Shown: positions 43,321 through 53,182, counted from the stretch's first letter. The stretch: DNA of 64,000 bases from Herbidospora galbida (GCF_005233835.1 NZ_SZQA01000026.1:62001-126000), one strand, 5' to 3'. Notes: generated by a model from the letters alone, not told the origin. Translations and numbers: made by a program.

Positions 43321-45287
43321 GGTTTTCCCCATGGTTCCTCCAGAGGCAGGACGACCCGGACGGACGTGCCGCCGCCGGGCTCGGTGACCAGGTCGAACGT
43401 GCCGCCGAGGTCGGTGGCGCGGCGGCGCATCGACGACAGTCCGACCCCCGGTCGCACCGGCTCGGGCAGCCCGGAACCGTCGTCGTCGATCCGGAGTCGC
43501 AAGCCACCATCGCAGACGTCCAGGTCGATGGCGCAGCATGACGCGCCCGAATGGCGGGCGGCGTTGTTCATCGCCTCGGCCGCGATCCGGTAGGCGGCCA
43601 GTTCGACCGGGGCGGGCATGACGGGCAGCGCGCCCGCGGTGCGCACGACCACGGCCAGGCCGCCGGTGAAGTTCCCGGCCAGCTCCTCCAGCGCGCCGGT
43701 CAGCCCGAGGTCGTCGAGGGGCGGCGGGCGCAGGTCGTTGACGATCGCCCGGACGTTCACCACGGTCGCCCTGATCTGGGTCGCCAGCCCGGCCAGCAGC
43801 TCGGCCGCCTCCGGGGCCCGGCGGCGGGCCCGGTCGGCCTGGAACGCCAGCGCGGCCAGCGTGGGGCCGACGCCGTCGTGGAGCTCGTGCATGAGGCGGG
43901 CGCGCTCCTCCTCGCGGGCCGCCAGCAGCCGCCGGTGCGACCGTTCGAGGTCGGCGGCCAGGCGGTGGGCCCGCACGGTCACCGCGATGTGCGGCGCGAG
44001 TTCGGTCAGCACCGTCCGGTCGCGGCGGCGCAGCGGCTCCCCCACGACGAGCGTGCCGGTCTCCGCGCCCCGGTGCCGGAGCGGGACGCGTTCGAGCGGG
44101 CCGCCGGGCTCGCCCCAGGCCGCGACGACCACGCCGTCTTCCTCGACGGCGACGTACCGCACGCGCAGCGCCCTGCCCAGCGACTCGGTGACCTGTTCGA
44201 GCAGCTCGGAGGGGTGCCCGGCGCCCGCCAGCCGGTCGCCGAGCCGGCGCAGCGCGGCCACCGGGTCGTCGCGCTCGCCGAAGACCACCTGGTTGGCCCG
44301 CCGGTGGATCCTCGTGTACGCCGGATGCGCCAGCACCGCCGCCACCGCAAGCGCCAGCGGGGAGAGGTTGCCGAGGAGGAGGGCGCCGGCGGCGTACACG
44401 ACCACGAGGGTCACCACCAGGGCGGCGACGGTGAGGGTGCGTACCAGCAGCAGGTCGATGTCCCACAGCCGGTGCCGCAGGACCGCGACGGCGAGCGCCA
44501 CCGGCAGCGGGATCGGCGCCAGGACGATCAGCTCGGGGCTGTCCAGCACCGGCGGCGCGGCCGCCGCGACCACCGCGAGCGTGAGCAGACCCCCCGCCAG
44601 CACCCACTGCACCTGCCGCCTGACCTCCCCCGACGCCCGCCGGTAGCGCCGGCCGAGCGACCCGATCGCGGCCACGGCGGCGGCCAGCCCGAGGATCTGC
44701 CCGGCCGTCTGGAGGGGCGGCGCGAACTGCTGGAACGGCGGCACCACCCCGGTGTAGCCGGGCGGGAACAGGTGCGGCACGTCGACGTCCTCCGCCGGGG
44801 CCAGCGCCCACCCGGCCGCGCCGGTCACCATCGCCGCCACCGCCAGCGCCGCCACCGGCCACCAGCGGCGCGAGGGCAGCCGCCCGTCGGGCAGGAACAG
44901 CGGGAACAGCGTCGGCACGGCCAGATAGGGCGGCACCCACAGCCAGTTCGACACCCACATGAGCTCGTCGTCGAACGGCAGCGCCCGGTCGTTGATCCCG
45001 ACGAGCCCGTAGGCGCCGATGGCCAGCGAGAACCCCTGCGCGAACCCGACCGCCAGCAGCAGCCACCCGACCCGCAGCTCCGGCCGCCGGGTGACCACGA
45101 ACGCGCCGGGCACCCCGAACGCGACCGCCGTGACGGCCCGGAACGCGTCGAACCGCTCGACGAACCCGGCCACGTTCCGCTCGCGGAGGAGGGGTTCGAC
45201 GGCGAGCGCCCCGGCCACGAACAGCAGGATGAGCCCGGCGACCGCGAACCCGGAATCGCCGAGGATCCGTCTGTTCCTGCTGTTCAT
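43317..45287 (-). CDS. Membrane sensor histidine kinase (HisKA_3 type)
   Basis: 656 aa. The N-terminal half (1-300) has about eight to nine hydrophobic segments forming a membrane sensor. A GAF-like region (about 345-435) precedes HisKA_3 with phospho-His in [18 protein letters not shown]. The ATPase domain has N-box [14 protein letters not shown] and G-box DDDGSGLP. Cognate of the downstream response regulator (4-nt overlap). Signal unknown. Two palindromes lie just upstream of its start. Confidence 0.92.
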   Translation of the reverse strand: MNSRNRRILGDSGFAVAGLILLFVAGALAVEPLLRERNVAGFVERFDAFRAVTAVAFGVPGAFVVTRRPELRVGWLLLAVGFAQGFSLAIGAYGLVGINDRALPFDDELMWVSNWLWVPPYLAVPTLFPLFLPDGRLPSRRWWPVAALAVAAMVTGAAGWALAPAEDVDVPHLFPPGYTGVVPPFQQFAPPLQTAGQILGLAAAVAAIGSLGRRYRRASGEVRRQVQWVLAGGLLTLAVVAAAAPPVLDSPELIVLAPIPLPVALAVAVLRHRLWDIDLLLVRTLTVAALVVTLVVVYAAGALLLGNLSPLALAVAAVLAHPAYTRIHRRANQVVFGERDDPVAALRRLGDRLAGAGHPSELLEQVTESLGRALRVRYVAVEEDGVVVAAWGEPGGPLERVPLRHRGAETGTLVVGEPLRRRDRTVLTELAPHIAVTVRAHRLAADLERSHRRLLAAREEERARLMHELHDGVGPTLAALAFQADRARRRAPEAAELLAGLATQIRATVVNVRAIVNDLRPPPLDDLGLTGALEELAGNFTGGLAVVVRTAGALPVMPAPVELAAYRIAAEAMNNAARHSGASCCAIDLDVCDGGLRLRIDDDGSGLPEPVRPGVGLSSMRRRATDLGGTFDLVTEPGGGTSVRVVLPLEEPWGKP

Positions 45288-45306
45288 CCGGCTTATCGTC
45301 GCATTC

Positions 45307-45339
45307 GGGACGTCCCGGCGTCATGGGACGAGAAGTCCC
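45307..45339. promoter_or_regulatory. Paired GGGAC/GTCCC palindromes before the two-component operon
   Basis: GGGACGTCCC (45307-45316) and GGGAC-N5-GTCCC (45325-45339) lie 20-52 nt upstream of the histidine kinase start. Such paired sites fit binding of a LuxR-type dimer, perhaps autoregulation by the encoded response regulator. The spacer to the divergent gene at 45526 holds no other clear signal. Confidence 0.45.
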
Positions 45340-45525
45340 GGGTCTCGACGTGATCAGCGCCTCATGCGGGGATGGCGCAGGGCCCGTCAGGCTGGGCCGC
45401 ATGACGACTCCGCCAGGCGTGACCGGCAGCGGCTCATGCGCCCGCGATGAACGCATGGTGGTGAGACCTCGCCGGCCAGGAGTGACCAGCCGGCCAGGCG
45501 CCGCGTGGCCGCTCGGGCGAGACGC

Positions 45526-46083
45526 ATGATGTCGTCGGCCGAGAAGCTGACCCCGTTCGCCGTCGCGGGGGCGGTGAGCGCGCTCGGCTGGTTCGGCCTG
45601 GGAGCCGAGTCGATCGTCCGGCCGGAACCGGCGGACTTCCGCGACGCCCTGGTCCTGGTGCCGTGGACGCTGCTGACGGTGACGCTGCTGGGGGTCCACC
45701 TGGCCCAGCGCGACCGGACCGGCCGCGTCGGGGTCGCCGGGCTCGGCCTCATCGTGGCCGGGGCGGCGGTCGCGATCGCGGGGAACGTGGGGCTGGTGCT
45801 CGGGACGGAGGCGCTGACGTTCCTGTCGTTCCCGGTCGGGCCGCTGGTGTTCTGCGCCGGGCTGGCGGTGCTCGGGGTCGCGACCTGGCGCGCGGGGGTG
45901 TTCCCCCGGTGGACGGCGGCGCTGATCGCGACGAGCCAGGTCATGACGGTCGCGGTGGGGCTGGCGCTGTCGGCCTGGGCGCCGCTGAACGCGCACGGGA
46001 GTTACTCGGGCGTGGTGTGGCACGGGGTGACCATGCTGGCCGTGGCCGTGCGCCTGAGGCGGGTGCGCCCGGCGACATCATGA
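45526..46083 (+). CDS. Small polytopic membrane protein
   Basis: 185 aa with about six hydrophobic segments (e.g. [54 protein letters not shown]). No catalytic motif. The ATG at 45526 has GGCGAG upstream; a second ATG directly follows, and a GTG at 45505 is possible. Divergent from the two-component operon, so it may be regulated by it. The 137-bp spacer after it to the NACHT gene shows no strong hairpin. Confidence 0.7.
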   Translation: MMSSAEKLTPFAVAGAVSALGWFGLGAESIVRPEPADFRDALVLVPWTLLTVTLLGVHLAQRDRTGRVGVAGLGLIVAGAAVAIAGNVGLVLGTEALTFLSFPVGPLVFCAGLAVLGVATWRAGVFPRWTAALIATSQVMTVAVGLALSAWAPLNAHGSYSGVVWHGVTMLAVAVRLRRVRPATS

Positions 46084-46220
46084 AATTTCCGGATCCATCC
46101 ACACGCTCTTTAGGCCCGACCGATTGTCCATAATCGTTGCGCGACTAAACGATCAACTCCTCCGTTAGGCGACGATCTGCGATAGAACCAGCCCAGACAC
46201 CCCCACCCACGGGAGCGATC

Positions 46221-47288
46221 TTGGACCAGGCGCCGCTCGAAGCACTACTCCCCTACGGCGGCGGATTGCTGGCCCTGTTCGTTCTTTTGTGGGCGGCGGA
46301 CAAGTTCACCGGCGGCATCGTCGAGGAACTCGGAAAACAACTTCTCGGTCGCTTCCAGTCCAACCGTCAGCAAGACGTCCTGAAACCCAAGGCGCTGAGG
46401 GCCTACACCGCGGCGGTCCGCCAGAATTACAGCAGCCACACGATGGGGTTCCGTCGCGACGACGCCCCGATCATGGTGGAGAAGGTCTACGTACCGGCCC
46501 GCTACGAGGTCGACGGTGAGCGTCTGGCCCTCGAAGAGCGGTTACGCGACGCGGATCGCGCGGTGATCGTCGGGGAGCCCGGCGCCGGCAAGTCGATGCT
46601 GCTGAAGAGCCTCATGCTGCAATGGGCCAAGAATCCCAGCGGCAGGTCCATCCCGGTTCTCATCGACCTTCACCTATACGGCACGAACAGGTCGAACCTG
46701 ACCGATTTGATGGTCCGTTCGCTCAGCCACGGCAAGTGGCAGTTCACCCCAAGACAACTCGAGAGCGCCTTGGCCGACGGGCGGCTGCGCCTCTATTTCG
46801 ACGGCCTCGACGAGATCCTGCAGGCCCACTACAACGCGGCGCTCTCCGACATCAAGAATCTGGCCAGGCAGTATCACGGTTGCCCGATCTTCGTCACCTG
46901 CAGGGACGAGGTGTACGACGGCGAGCTGGCCGCCGAGTTCGGGCCCCCCATAGCCGTGGTCGACCTCGACGACGAAACCCTGCGGCTGCTCCTGCGGCAC
47001 CTCCTTGAAAGCGACCAGCGGGTCGAGGCCCTGTTCAGGTCTCTGCAGGAGAACCGGCCCGTCCTGGCGCTCGCCCGCAGCCCGATGCTGCTGACCATGA
47101 TCGCCTACCTCTACGCCGAGGGGGTGTTCGGCGGGCGGGGAGAACTCATGCCCCGTTCCCGCTGGGAGTTCTACGAAAGGCCATCGCCTATCTGCTGCGC
47201 CGCGACGAGGCCAGAGGGCTCGGCGAGATCACCCGGCACGGCCCCGCGATCAAGCTCGCGATCCTGCGGAAAGTCGCCCTGCTGCTGA
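46221..47288 (+). CDS. NACHT-family membrane ATPase, N-terminal part of a frameshifted gene
   Basis: TTG start with GGGAG 6 nt upstream. An N-terminal membrane helix (LLALFVLLWAAD) precedes a NACHT/NTPase domain with P-loop GEPGAGKSMLLK (about residue 119), Walker B LRLYFDGLDEI and the TCRDEVY sensor. The family pattern runs through RSRWEFYE (E319) and then breaks into Arg/Ser-rich sequence with a stop at 47288. The expected continuation KAIAYLLRRDEA lies in the -1 frame starting at 47177. One A missing from an A-run (47176-47178) would explain this. Either a real inactivating deletion or a sequence error. Base composition is a little less GC-rich than neighbours. Confidence 0.8.
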   Translation: MDQAPLEALLPYGGGLLALFVLLWAADKFTGGIVEELGKQLLGRFQSNRQQDVLKPKALRAYTAAVRQNYSSHTMGFRRDDAPIMVEKVYVPARYEVDGERLALEERLRDADRAVIVGEPGAGKSMLLKSLMLQWAKNPSGRSIPVLIDLHLYGTNRSNLTDLMVRSLSHGKWQFTPRQLESALADGRLRLYFDGLDEILQAHYNAALSDIKNLARQYHGCPIFVTCRDEVYDGELAAEFGPPIAVVDLDDETLRLLLRHLLESDQRVEALFRSLQENRPVLALARSPMLLTMIAYLYAEGVFGGRGELMPRSRWEFYERPSPICCAATRPEGSARSPGTAPRSSSRSCGKSPCC

Positions 47289-49246
47289 TGGACCGGCAGG
47301 CCTCCGACGACGCGAACGACCGCCGGGTGATCACCCATCTGGAGCTTCTCCGGGTGATCCGGAGCGAGGGCGACGACTTCAACCTCGACCCCGGCGAGGC
47401 CGACGGCCTGATTCGCGAGATCGTCGAGCGGAGCCGGCTCCTCATCCGCTTGGAGGGCAAGAACGACACCTACGGATTCCGGCATCTGACGCTGCAGGAG
47501 TATCTCGTCGCCCTGGAACTGCGTGCCGACTGGCACGGGCTGCTCCGTCGCTATTCCCGCCACCCGGAGGTCTGGCACGAAGTGGTCCGGCTGTGGTGCG
47601 GCCTCTCCTCGGACGACTCCACCCCCCTTCTCCGGAGGATCTACGAACTCGGCAGCGGAGACGGACGGCTGCTGACCCTCCGCTGCCTGGCCGAGGCCAC
47701 CCGGGTCGACAGCGCGTTCGCCGGCGAGGTGATCGGCCACTATGTCAGCGCGCTGGAGTCGAACGCCAAGCTCTCCGAGCCCACCATCCGCGCGCTCGGG
47801 GCCCTGGGCAGCAGCGGCGGGCCGCGCGGCGACCGTCTGATGAATCACCTGCTGTGGATGGCGTCGAGAGATCCGTCGGCGGTCAGCCGGAACTTCATGG
47901 CCAGGCGCCAGATGTTCAGAGTGCTCGCCGCCACCGGCCGCGCGGACGCGGTCGACACTCTGATCAGTCTGACCCCGACGGAATCGGCCGCCCGGACCGA
48001 ACTGAGGTCGATGGGAGAACTGGCGATTCCGGCCCTGGCCAGAGCGGCTCGCGACGGCAGCAGGTGGGCGATCAACCACATCGGCCGGATCGGCACCCCG
48101 GCCGCGGCCGAAGCCCTGGTCCCGCTGCTCGATACGCCGGAATCCACCTGCGTGCCGGCCGCCTGGTGGCTGGCGGCGTTGCTGAACAGCGACGACGTCC
48201 TGACCACATTGAACAAGGGCAAGGAGGTGATCCCCGGTGATCGGATCGACTGGATCACGGAACCCTTCCACCGGGAGACCTCGCCCCGCCTGAGGTCGAT
48301 CATCAGCCGAACCGCGTGGCTCATCAGAGAAAATCTCGACAAAGGCGTGCCGGACACCTTGCCACCCCTGAGCCCTCTGATAGTTCTTCCCTTGCACGTC
48401 GAGCTACAGCCGAAGGTCGAGGCGCGGCTGTTCACCATCGATTCGGAGCTGAAAGAACTGGCACGGAAGATCGCCGCCGAAGATCCGGCGCTTCCCTCTC
48501 TGCCCCATATCACCGTCATCGCCGCGGACGTCTACAGGCTGATCGACAACATCGGTACGGCCGCCCAAGCGGGGGCGATCGAGAGTGGGACGGTGCGGCA
48601 GGCCGAGCGGCTCATCGGAGAGGTGCTCCGGAGGGCGTTCGGCGAATCACCCGATCGGTCGGCCGTCGATCGGTATGAGCGTCTGCTGAGCACGCTGGAC
48701 TTTCCGGTCAAGTCGGGACTCGTCGCCAGCCTCGCGATGAGGGTGTGCCGCCGCGACGACTGGGAGCAGCTCGCACGGCCGACCCCGAAACCGCTCCTCC
48801 TCGGCGTGCTCACCAGAACCGTCTGGAGCTGCATCGGGCTGGCCCTGGCGATTTCAGGCGGAATTCAGCTGATCAATACGATCAGAGGGGTGGATGCCTG
48901 GGGGCCGTCCTGGCTGGCGATCACGGTGGTCATAGCCCTCGTGATCGCCGTCATATCATTTCCGATCGCCCTGGCGATGGTGCCCGAATCCATCGAGAGC
49001 GACACGGCCTATTTCTTTTTCGGCATTTCCGCGATAGTCGGAGCCCCCGTATTGATCGGCAACGGGTTCGCGGCCACCCAGGCTTTCCTGCGCGTGTACA
49101 TCGGCACCTCGAGCTGGATGCTCATCATAGGCGTGCTCATCTTCGCCGTCTGGCTGCTCTTCGCCTACGTGGGCCGGTTGGAGCGATTCGAGAACCCGTT
49201 CCGGAGCCTGTTGCACAAATACGCGCCGCACCTCCTTCCGGCCTAG
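47288..49246 (+). CDS. NACHT-family membrane ATPase, C-terminal part of the frameshifted gene
   Basis: Continuation of the gene at 46221 in the -1 frame, homologous sequence beginning at 47177; an ATG at 47288 could start it independently (652 aa) but without a clear ribosome site. It contains the NACHT winged-helix end (YGFRHLTLQEYLVALEL) and then a helical HEAT-like region (e.g. AIPALARAARDGSRWAINHI, GTPAAAEALVPLL). Four membrane helices near the C-terminus (VWSCIGLALAISGG, SWLAITVVIALVIAVI, FFFGISAIVGAPVLIG, WMLIIGVLIFAVWLLF) complete it. Rejoined, the protein would be about 1008 aa. NACHT proteins of this sort include antiphage defence proteins, but no defence partners are nearby. Confidence 0.78.
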   Translation: MDRQASDDANDRRVITHLELLRVIRSEGDDFNLDPGEADGLIREIVERSRLLIRLEGKNDTYGFRHLTLQEYLVALELRADWHGLLRRYSRHPEVWHEVVRLWCGLSSDDSTPLLRRIYELGSGDGRLLTLRCLAEATRVDSAFAGEVIGHYVSALESNAKLSEPTIRALGALGSSGGPRGDRLMNHLLWMASRDPSAVSRNFMARRQMFRVLAATGRADAVDTLISLTPTESAARTELRSMGELAIPALARAARDGSRWAINHIGRIGTPAAAEALVPLLDTPESTCVPAAWWLAALLNSDDVLTTLNKGKEVIPGDRIDWITEPFHRETSPRLRSIISRTAWLIRENLDKGVPDTLPPLSPLIVLPLHVELQPKVEARLFTIDSELKELARKIAAEDPALPSLPHITVIAADVYRLIDNIGTAAQAGAIESGTVRQAERLIGEVLRRAFGESPDRSAVDRYERLLSTLDFPVKSGLVASLAMRVCRRDDWEQLARPTPKPLLLGVLTRTVWSCIGLALAISGGIQLINTIRGVDAWGPSWLAITVVIALVIAVISFPIALAMVPESIESDTAYFFFGISAIVGAPVLIGNGFAATQAFLRVYIGTSSWMLIIGVLIFAVWLLFAYVGRLERFENPFRSLLHKYAPHLLPA

Positions 49247-49276
49247 GTTCGCCCGGCCCCCGAACCGGGCGAACCT
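49245..49276. terminator. Bidirectional terminator hairpin
   Basis: Perfect 12-bp arms AGGTTCGCCCGG / CCGGGCGAACCT with an 8-nt loop, between the convergent NACHT and chimeric glycosidase genes; the left arm touches the NACHT stop codon. Confidence 0.75.
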
Positions 49277-49294
49277 GCCGTCACAGAGTGCGGA

Positions 49295-52200
49295 TCAGAC
49301 GTAGACGCCGAACTCCCAGAGCGAGTAGCCCCACGGCGTCCCGCGCTGGGTCATCTCCACGCGGACATACCGGGCCGTCGCCGTCAGGTTCAGGCTGTCG
49401 AAGCCGCCGTCGCCCGTCGTGGTGGCGAAGGACTCGGTCCAGGTGGTGCCGTTGGTGCTGGTCAGGACCTTGTACGACTTCCCGTACGCCCCCTCCCACG
49501 CCAGCTGCACGTGCTTCACCGCCTGGTTGGAGCCCAAATCTACCTGGATCCACTGCGGGTCGGCCCACTCGCTGGCCCAGCGGGAGGTGTAGCTGCCGTC
49601 GGTGGCCCGCGCGGCGTTGAAGGGGCCGCCGTCGCCGGTCGCCTGGAAGGTCGAGGCCGTCGTCGTCTTCCCGACGGCCACGTTGGTGCCGGGAGCGACG
49701 GGCGGCACGACGCGGAACGACTTGGTCTCGATGCCGACGTTGCCGTGGCCGTCGTAGGCGTACACGTACACCTTCCAGACGCCCATGGCCTGCGGCGCGG
49801 TCACCGAGAAGCGGCCCGGCGCCGTCTCGGTGAACCGCACGTGGTCGAAGCCTCGGTTCCCGTTGACGTGCTTGTTGGAGAACATCAGGTTGTAGCGGAT
49901 CAGGTCGCCGTTCGGGTCCGTGGTGCCGGTCTCCACGACGAACTGCGAGCCCGCCGGGACGGCCGTCTGGTTCTGGACCGTCATCGAGTTGATCTCCGGC
50001 GGGGTGTTGGCCGAGGCCGTGCCGGTGTACGCCCGCTTCAGCGAGTGGTAGCCGTGCCGGCGCCAGCCGCCCGTGAGGGTGTTGAGCCACACGCCGCCGA
50101 AGTCGTTCTCCAGGCCGTAGTGGAACTGGGTCGCCCCCAGCGCCACGCCGGTGTGGCCGTGGATGGCGTTGTAGCTGGCCGTGTACATGTCGCGTTTCTG
50201 CAGGTCGGTCGGCTCGGTCGGGACCCCGTTGACGTCGTTGGGGACCTCCCACTCGCCGTCCGGACCCGCTTCGGTGACGATGTACGGCTTGGTGTACCCG
50301 CCGTTGATCCAGTCGGTGCGGACCGTGTGGATCGCGCCGTAGGAGTTGACCGCCAGCAGGTCGAGGGCCGGCGAGTGAGCCTTGTAGTAGGTCCAGGCGA
50401 AGGTGTAGGCGTCGGTCGAGGTCACCGGGTGGTTCGGGTCGGCCGCCTTGACGGCGACCGCGACCTCGTTGACGAACTGGGCGTAGGCGATCCGCCGGGC
50501 CTCGACGGTGGCGGCGGGCAGGCCGTGGTCCTGCATCGTCAGGATGACCTCGTTGCCGACGTCCCACATCAAGACGCCCTGGCGGCCCTTCAGCGCGTTC
50601 ACCCGGGCCACGATCTCGGCCTTCACGGCGGTCTTGTAGGCCGTGTCGTTCACGTAGTCGGCGCCCTGGTTGAGCCAGTGGCCGACGATCACCTTGATGC
50701 CGTGCTGGGCGGCCTTGTCGAGCAGGGCGGGGGTGGCGTCGTCCACGCCCCAGATGCGGATCGTGTTGACGCCCATGTTCTTCAGGTCGCGCATGTAACC
50801 GTCGCCGGCGCCCTGCGGGGGGCCGTACGTGAGGCCCTTGACCTCCCACGGCTTGCCGTTCACCTGAAGCTGCCAGTTGCCCTGGGCGCCCGTCACCCGG
50901 ACGACCGACGGCCCGGCGGGGGTCGCGGGGTCGGTCATCGCGGCGGGGGTGGCGCCGGTCTGGCGGGCGACCTGGACCCAGTCGACGCTCAGCACGCCCC
51001 CCGGCGTGGTCGCGGCCGTCGGGGTGGTCTGACCGGCCAGCGCGTTCGGCAGCGAGCCGCCGATGGCCAGGTCGAGGCGCAGGTAGAAGCCATGGTGGAT
51101 GGCCGCCTGCCAGGCCGCCACGCCGACCTGGGACTCCCTGACGACCCAGGTCTGCCGGCCGTCGAGGTAGAAGCGGACCTCCTCGTCGGTCTTGGTGCGG
51201 TCGATGATCTGCGTGTACTCGTGGTAGCCGGTCTGGCAGCCCGTGCACGACGCGAAACCGCTGGTCCGGCCGTCGTACTCGTTGCAGACGCCGCCGGGCG
51301 CGGTGCCGCAGTGGAGGGTCTGGGCGAGCTGGCTGCGGCCGTTGACGTTGGTCATGATGTCGGTCTCGCCGACACCGGGCCAGTTGGTGTAGTTGCCCCG
51401 GTAGGCGGCTCCAGTGGCACGGAAGCCGGGCCAGTAGCCGAGGGCGTTGGCGACGTCGGGCTGCTTGAGGCGGGCGCTGAACCTCAGCAGCTGACCGGGC
51501 TGCGGGGCGAAGTCGGTGCGCTGGGTCTCGACGCGGCCGGAGGTCCAGTTGCCGGCGCCGTCGCGCAGCGCCTTGATCTCCAGGAAGCCCTGGCCGTTCA
51601 GCGACACGTTGGCGGTGGAGGCGCTCATGGTCTCGACCTCGCCGGTGCCCCAGTTGGCGGCGCCGCCGGGGTAGGAGGTGCCGGTGCGCAGCAGCCAGTT
51701 GGCGGCCGACGGGGAGGTGCCGGAGCCGCCGGTGAAGTCGTCACGCCAGACCTCGGTCCAGGTGCCCGGGTCGGGATCCGGGTCGGGGTCGGCGCCGCCA
51801 CCGCTGTACACCGCCATCTCCCACAGGCTGTAGCCCCAGCCGGAGTTGCGGGCGGTGCCGTGCATGCGGATGTAGCGGCCGGTCCCGCTCACGTCGATCG
51901 TCGTGGTGCCGCCGGCGCCCGTCGTGGTGCTGTGCAGGTCGGTCCAGGTCGTGCCGTTCGTGCTCGACTGGATCTTGTACGCCGTCGCGTACGCCCCCTC
52001 CCAGGTCAGCACCACCTTGCAGACCGGCAGCGACGACCCCAGGTCGACCTGGACCCACTGCGGGTCGCTGTAGGCGCTGGACCACCGGGTGGTCGCCGAG
52101 CCGTCGAAGGCGGCGCTCGCCGGGGTCCCGGCGTTCTCGAGGCTGGACGCCGTCGCGGTCTTCCCCTGGGCGACGTTGGCGGTGCCGCACGCGCCTCCGG

Positions 52201-52687
52201 GGTCGCCGGTCCCGCCGCCCGGCCCGAAGACCTGGAACTCCCAGAGGGAGTAGCCGTAGCCGGTGCCGCGCTGGGTGCCGTAGAGGCGGACGTACCGCCC
52301 CGAACCGGTAACGTTCAGGGTCTGGACGCCGCCCGCGCCGGTCGTGGTGGTGTAGACGTCGGTCCAGGTCGTGCCGTTGGTGCTGGTCTGGATGGCGAAG
52401 GAGCGGCCGAAGGCGGCCTCCCAGTGCAGCACGACCTGGCTGATCTGCTGGGTGGAGCCCAGGTCGGCCTGGATCCACTGCGGGTCGCTGAAGTTGGAGG
52501 CCCATCGGGTGGTCAGGTCGCCGTCGAAGGCGGCGGCCGGGACGAAGGCCCCGCCTTCGGAGGAGGAGGCGGTCGCGGGTTTGCCCTGCGAGATCGGCGG
52601 GTCGGCGGCCGCCGCCGGGGAGGTGACGGCCAGCCCGGACGCGACGAGCGCGATCAGGATGGCGATGAACAGGCCTAAGCGGGACAC
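49295..52687 (-). CDS. Secreted multidomain glycosidase: discoidin x2, GH16-like, TIM-barrel GH, discoidin
   Basis: 1130-aa exported protein. Signal peptide 1-27. Two F5/8-type carbohydrate-binding domains at about 30-153 and 165-293. DPDPDPDP linker. A GH16 jelly roll (306-563) in which the active-site strand reads E441-T-D443-I-M-T446, so the usual acid/base Glu is replaced by Thr. A TIM-barrel glycosidase of clan A type (580-880) has likely acid/base E713 in WDVGNEV and nucleophile E806 in VTEAGPDGE. An Ig-like domain and a third F5/8 domain (995-1130) complete it. GTG start follows AAGGAG. A palindromic operator lies 33 nt upstream; the gene is divergent from the NRPS operon. Probably attacks or binds beta-glucan; specificity is not determined. 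Confidence 0.85.
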   Translation of the reverse strand: MSRLGLFIAILIALVASGLAVTSPAAAADPPISQGKPATASSSEGGAFVPAAAFDGDLTTRWASNFSDPQWIQADLGSTQQISQVVLHWEAAFGRSFAIQTSTNGTTWTDVYTTTTGAGGVQTLNVTGSGRYVRLYGTQRGTGYGYSLWEFQVFGPGGGTGDPGGACGTANVAQGKTATASSLENAGTPASAAFDGSATTRWSSAYSDPQWVQVDLGSSLPVCKVVLTWEGAYATAYKIQSSTNGTTWTDLHSTTTGAGGTTTIDVSGTGRYIRMHGTARNSGWGYSLWEMAVYSGGGADPDPDPDPGTWTEVWRDDFTGGSGTSPSAANWLLRTGTSYPGGAANWGTGEVETMSASTANVSLNGQGFLEIKALRDGAGNWTSGRVETQRTDFAPQPGQLLRFSARLKQPDVANALGYWPGFRATGAAYRGNYTNWPGVGETDIMTNVNGRSQLAQTLHCGTAPGGVCNEYDGRTSGFASCTGCQTGYHEYTQIIDRTKTDEEVRFYLDGRQTWVVRESQVGVAAWQAAIHHGFYLRLDLAIGGSLPNALAGQTTPTAATTPGGVLSVDWVQVARQTGATPAAMTDPATPAGPSVVRVTGAQGNWQLQVNGKPWEVKGLTYGPPQGAGDGYMRDLKNMGVNTIRIWGVDDATPALLDKAAQHGIKVIVGHWLNQGADYVNDTAYKTAVKAEIVARVNALKGRQGVLMWDVGNEVILTMQDHGLPAATVEARRIAYAQFVNEVAVAVKAADPNHPVTSTDAYTFAWTYYKAHSPALDLLAVNSYGAIHTVRTDWINGGYTKPYIVTEAGPDGEWEVPNDVNGVPTEPTDLQKRDMYTASYNAIHGHTGVALGATQFHYGLENDFGGVWLNTLTGGWRRHGYHSLKRAYTGTASANTPPEINSMTVQNQTAVPAGSQFVVETGTTDPNGDLIRYNLMFSNKHVNGNRGFDHVRFTETAPGRFSVTAPQAMGVWKVYVYAYDGHGNVGIETKSFRVVPPVAPGTNVAVGKTTTASTFQATGDGGPFNAARATDGSYTSRWASEWADPQWIQVDLGSNQAVKHVQLAWEGAYGKSYKVLTSTNGTTWTESFATTTGDGGFDSLNLTATARYVRVEMTQRGTPWGYSLWEFGVYV

Positions 52688-52719
52688 GGCCGCTCCTTGG
52701 GGGGTGAAGGGCTTCGCGG

Positions 52720-52737
52720 TTGGAGAGCGCTCTCCAA
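52720..52737. promoter_or_regulatory. 18-bp palindromic operator before chimeric glycosidase
   Basis: TTGGAGAGCGCTCTCCAA is a perfect palindrome with the AGCGCT core of LacI-family operators, 33 nt upstream of the glycosidase start. A TTGACA (leftward strand, 52768-52773) may be the -35 box. The same GGAGAGCGCTCTCC core recurs at 52844 and 63025. Confidence 0.7.
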
Positions 52738-52843
52738 ATCAAGAGACTCGCGCGGGCGGCTGACAGGTGTCAAGGCCCCAATCCCCGGTGGGGAAACACC
52801 CGCGAAACACCCGGGAGGGCCGGAAGAGGGCGTCGACGCAGGC

Positions 52844-52857
52844 GGAGAGCGCTCTCC
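52844..52857. promoter_or_regulatory. 14-bp palindromic operator in the divergent spacer
   Basis: GGAGAGCGCTCTCC, a perfect copy of the core at 52722-52735, lies 108 bp from it in the 495-bp spacer between the chimeric glycosidase and the NRPS gene. It may allow looping or control of both promoters. The rest of the spacer contains no gene. Confidence 0.65.
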
Positions 52858-53022
52858 ACTCGAGTGGGCCGCCGACCGAAACACCCGCTTTGACCTGCAG
52901 TAAGACGCGACCTGACCTAGTTCGGCGCGGCCCCGGGTTGTCAAGGGCGGGCCCTGAAGCGGCGCTGAAACTGCAGGCCGTTACCGCGATGTCATGAAAC
53001 GTAATGAAATTTCGTCGTTTCC

Positions 53023-53080
53023 TTGCCCTGCCGAAAACGCGTCCATAGCCTCGCTGAAGGGCGTAGTGGGAGCGCTCCCA
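53023..53080 (+). promoter_or_regulatory. NRPS promoter with perfect CebR/CelR operator
   Basis: TTGCCC (53023-53028), a 17-bp spacer and TAGCCT (53046-53051) form a plausible actinobacterial promoter. TGGGAGCGCTCCCA at 53067-53080, identical to the CebR/CelR operator, lies just after the expected transcription start and about 100 bp before the NRPS start codon, a position suited to repression. The regulator gene is not in this window. Confidence 0.7.
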
Positions 53081-53182
53081 AAAGCAGGCGGCGGGGGCGC
53101 GGGTTCGTGCTGTCCGCGGTCGGTCACGGCTCGACCTGCGCATCCGCCCCCTCAGAGGGCCTCGACGAATCCGGAGCATCTG

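Noticed and set aside
47171-47182. Programmed -1 ribosomal frameshift in the NACHT gene
   Set aside because: No canonical slippery heptamer; tRNA re-pairing at GAA would be poor, and no clear stimulatory structure is seen. A deletion or sequence error is simpler.
49511-52678. Long open frame on the + strand opposite the chimeric glycosidase
   Set aside because: The product is Gly/Val/Arg/Asp-rich without domains, while the - strand carries a signal peptide and recognisable modules.
52999-53018. GAAATTTC near 53005 as another operator of the xylan LacI
   Set aside because: It lacks the central base of the GAAA-N-TTTC sites and lies just upstream of the -35 box, so it is too weak a match to list as a site.
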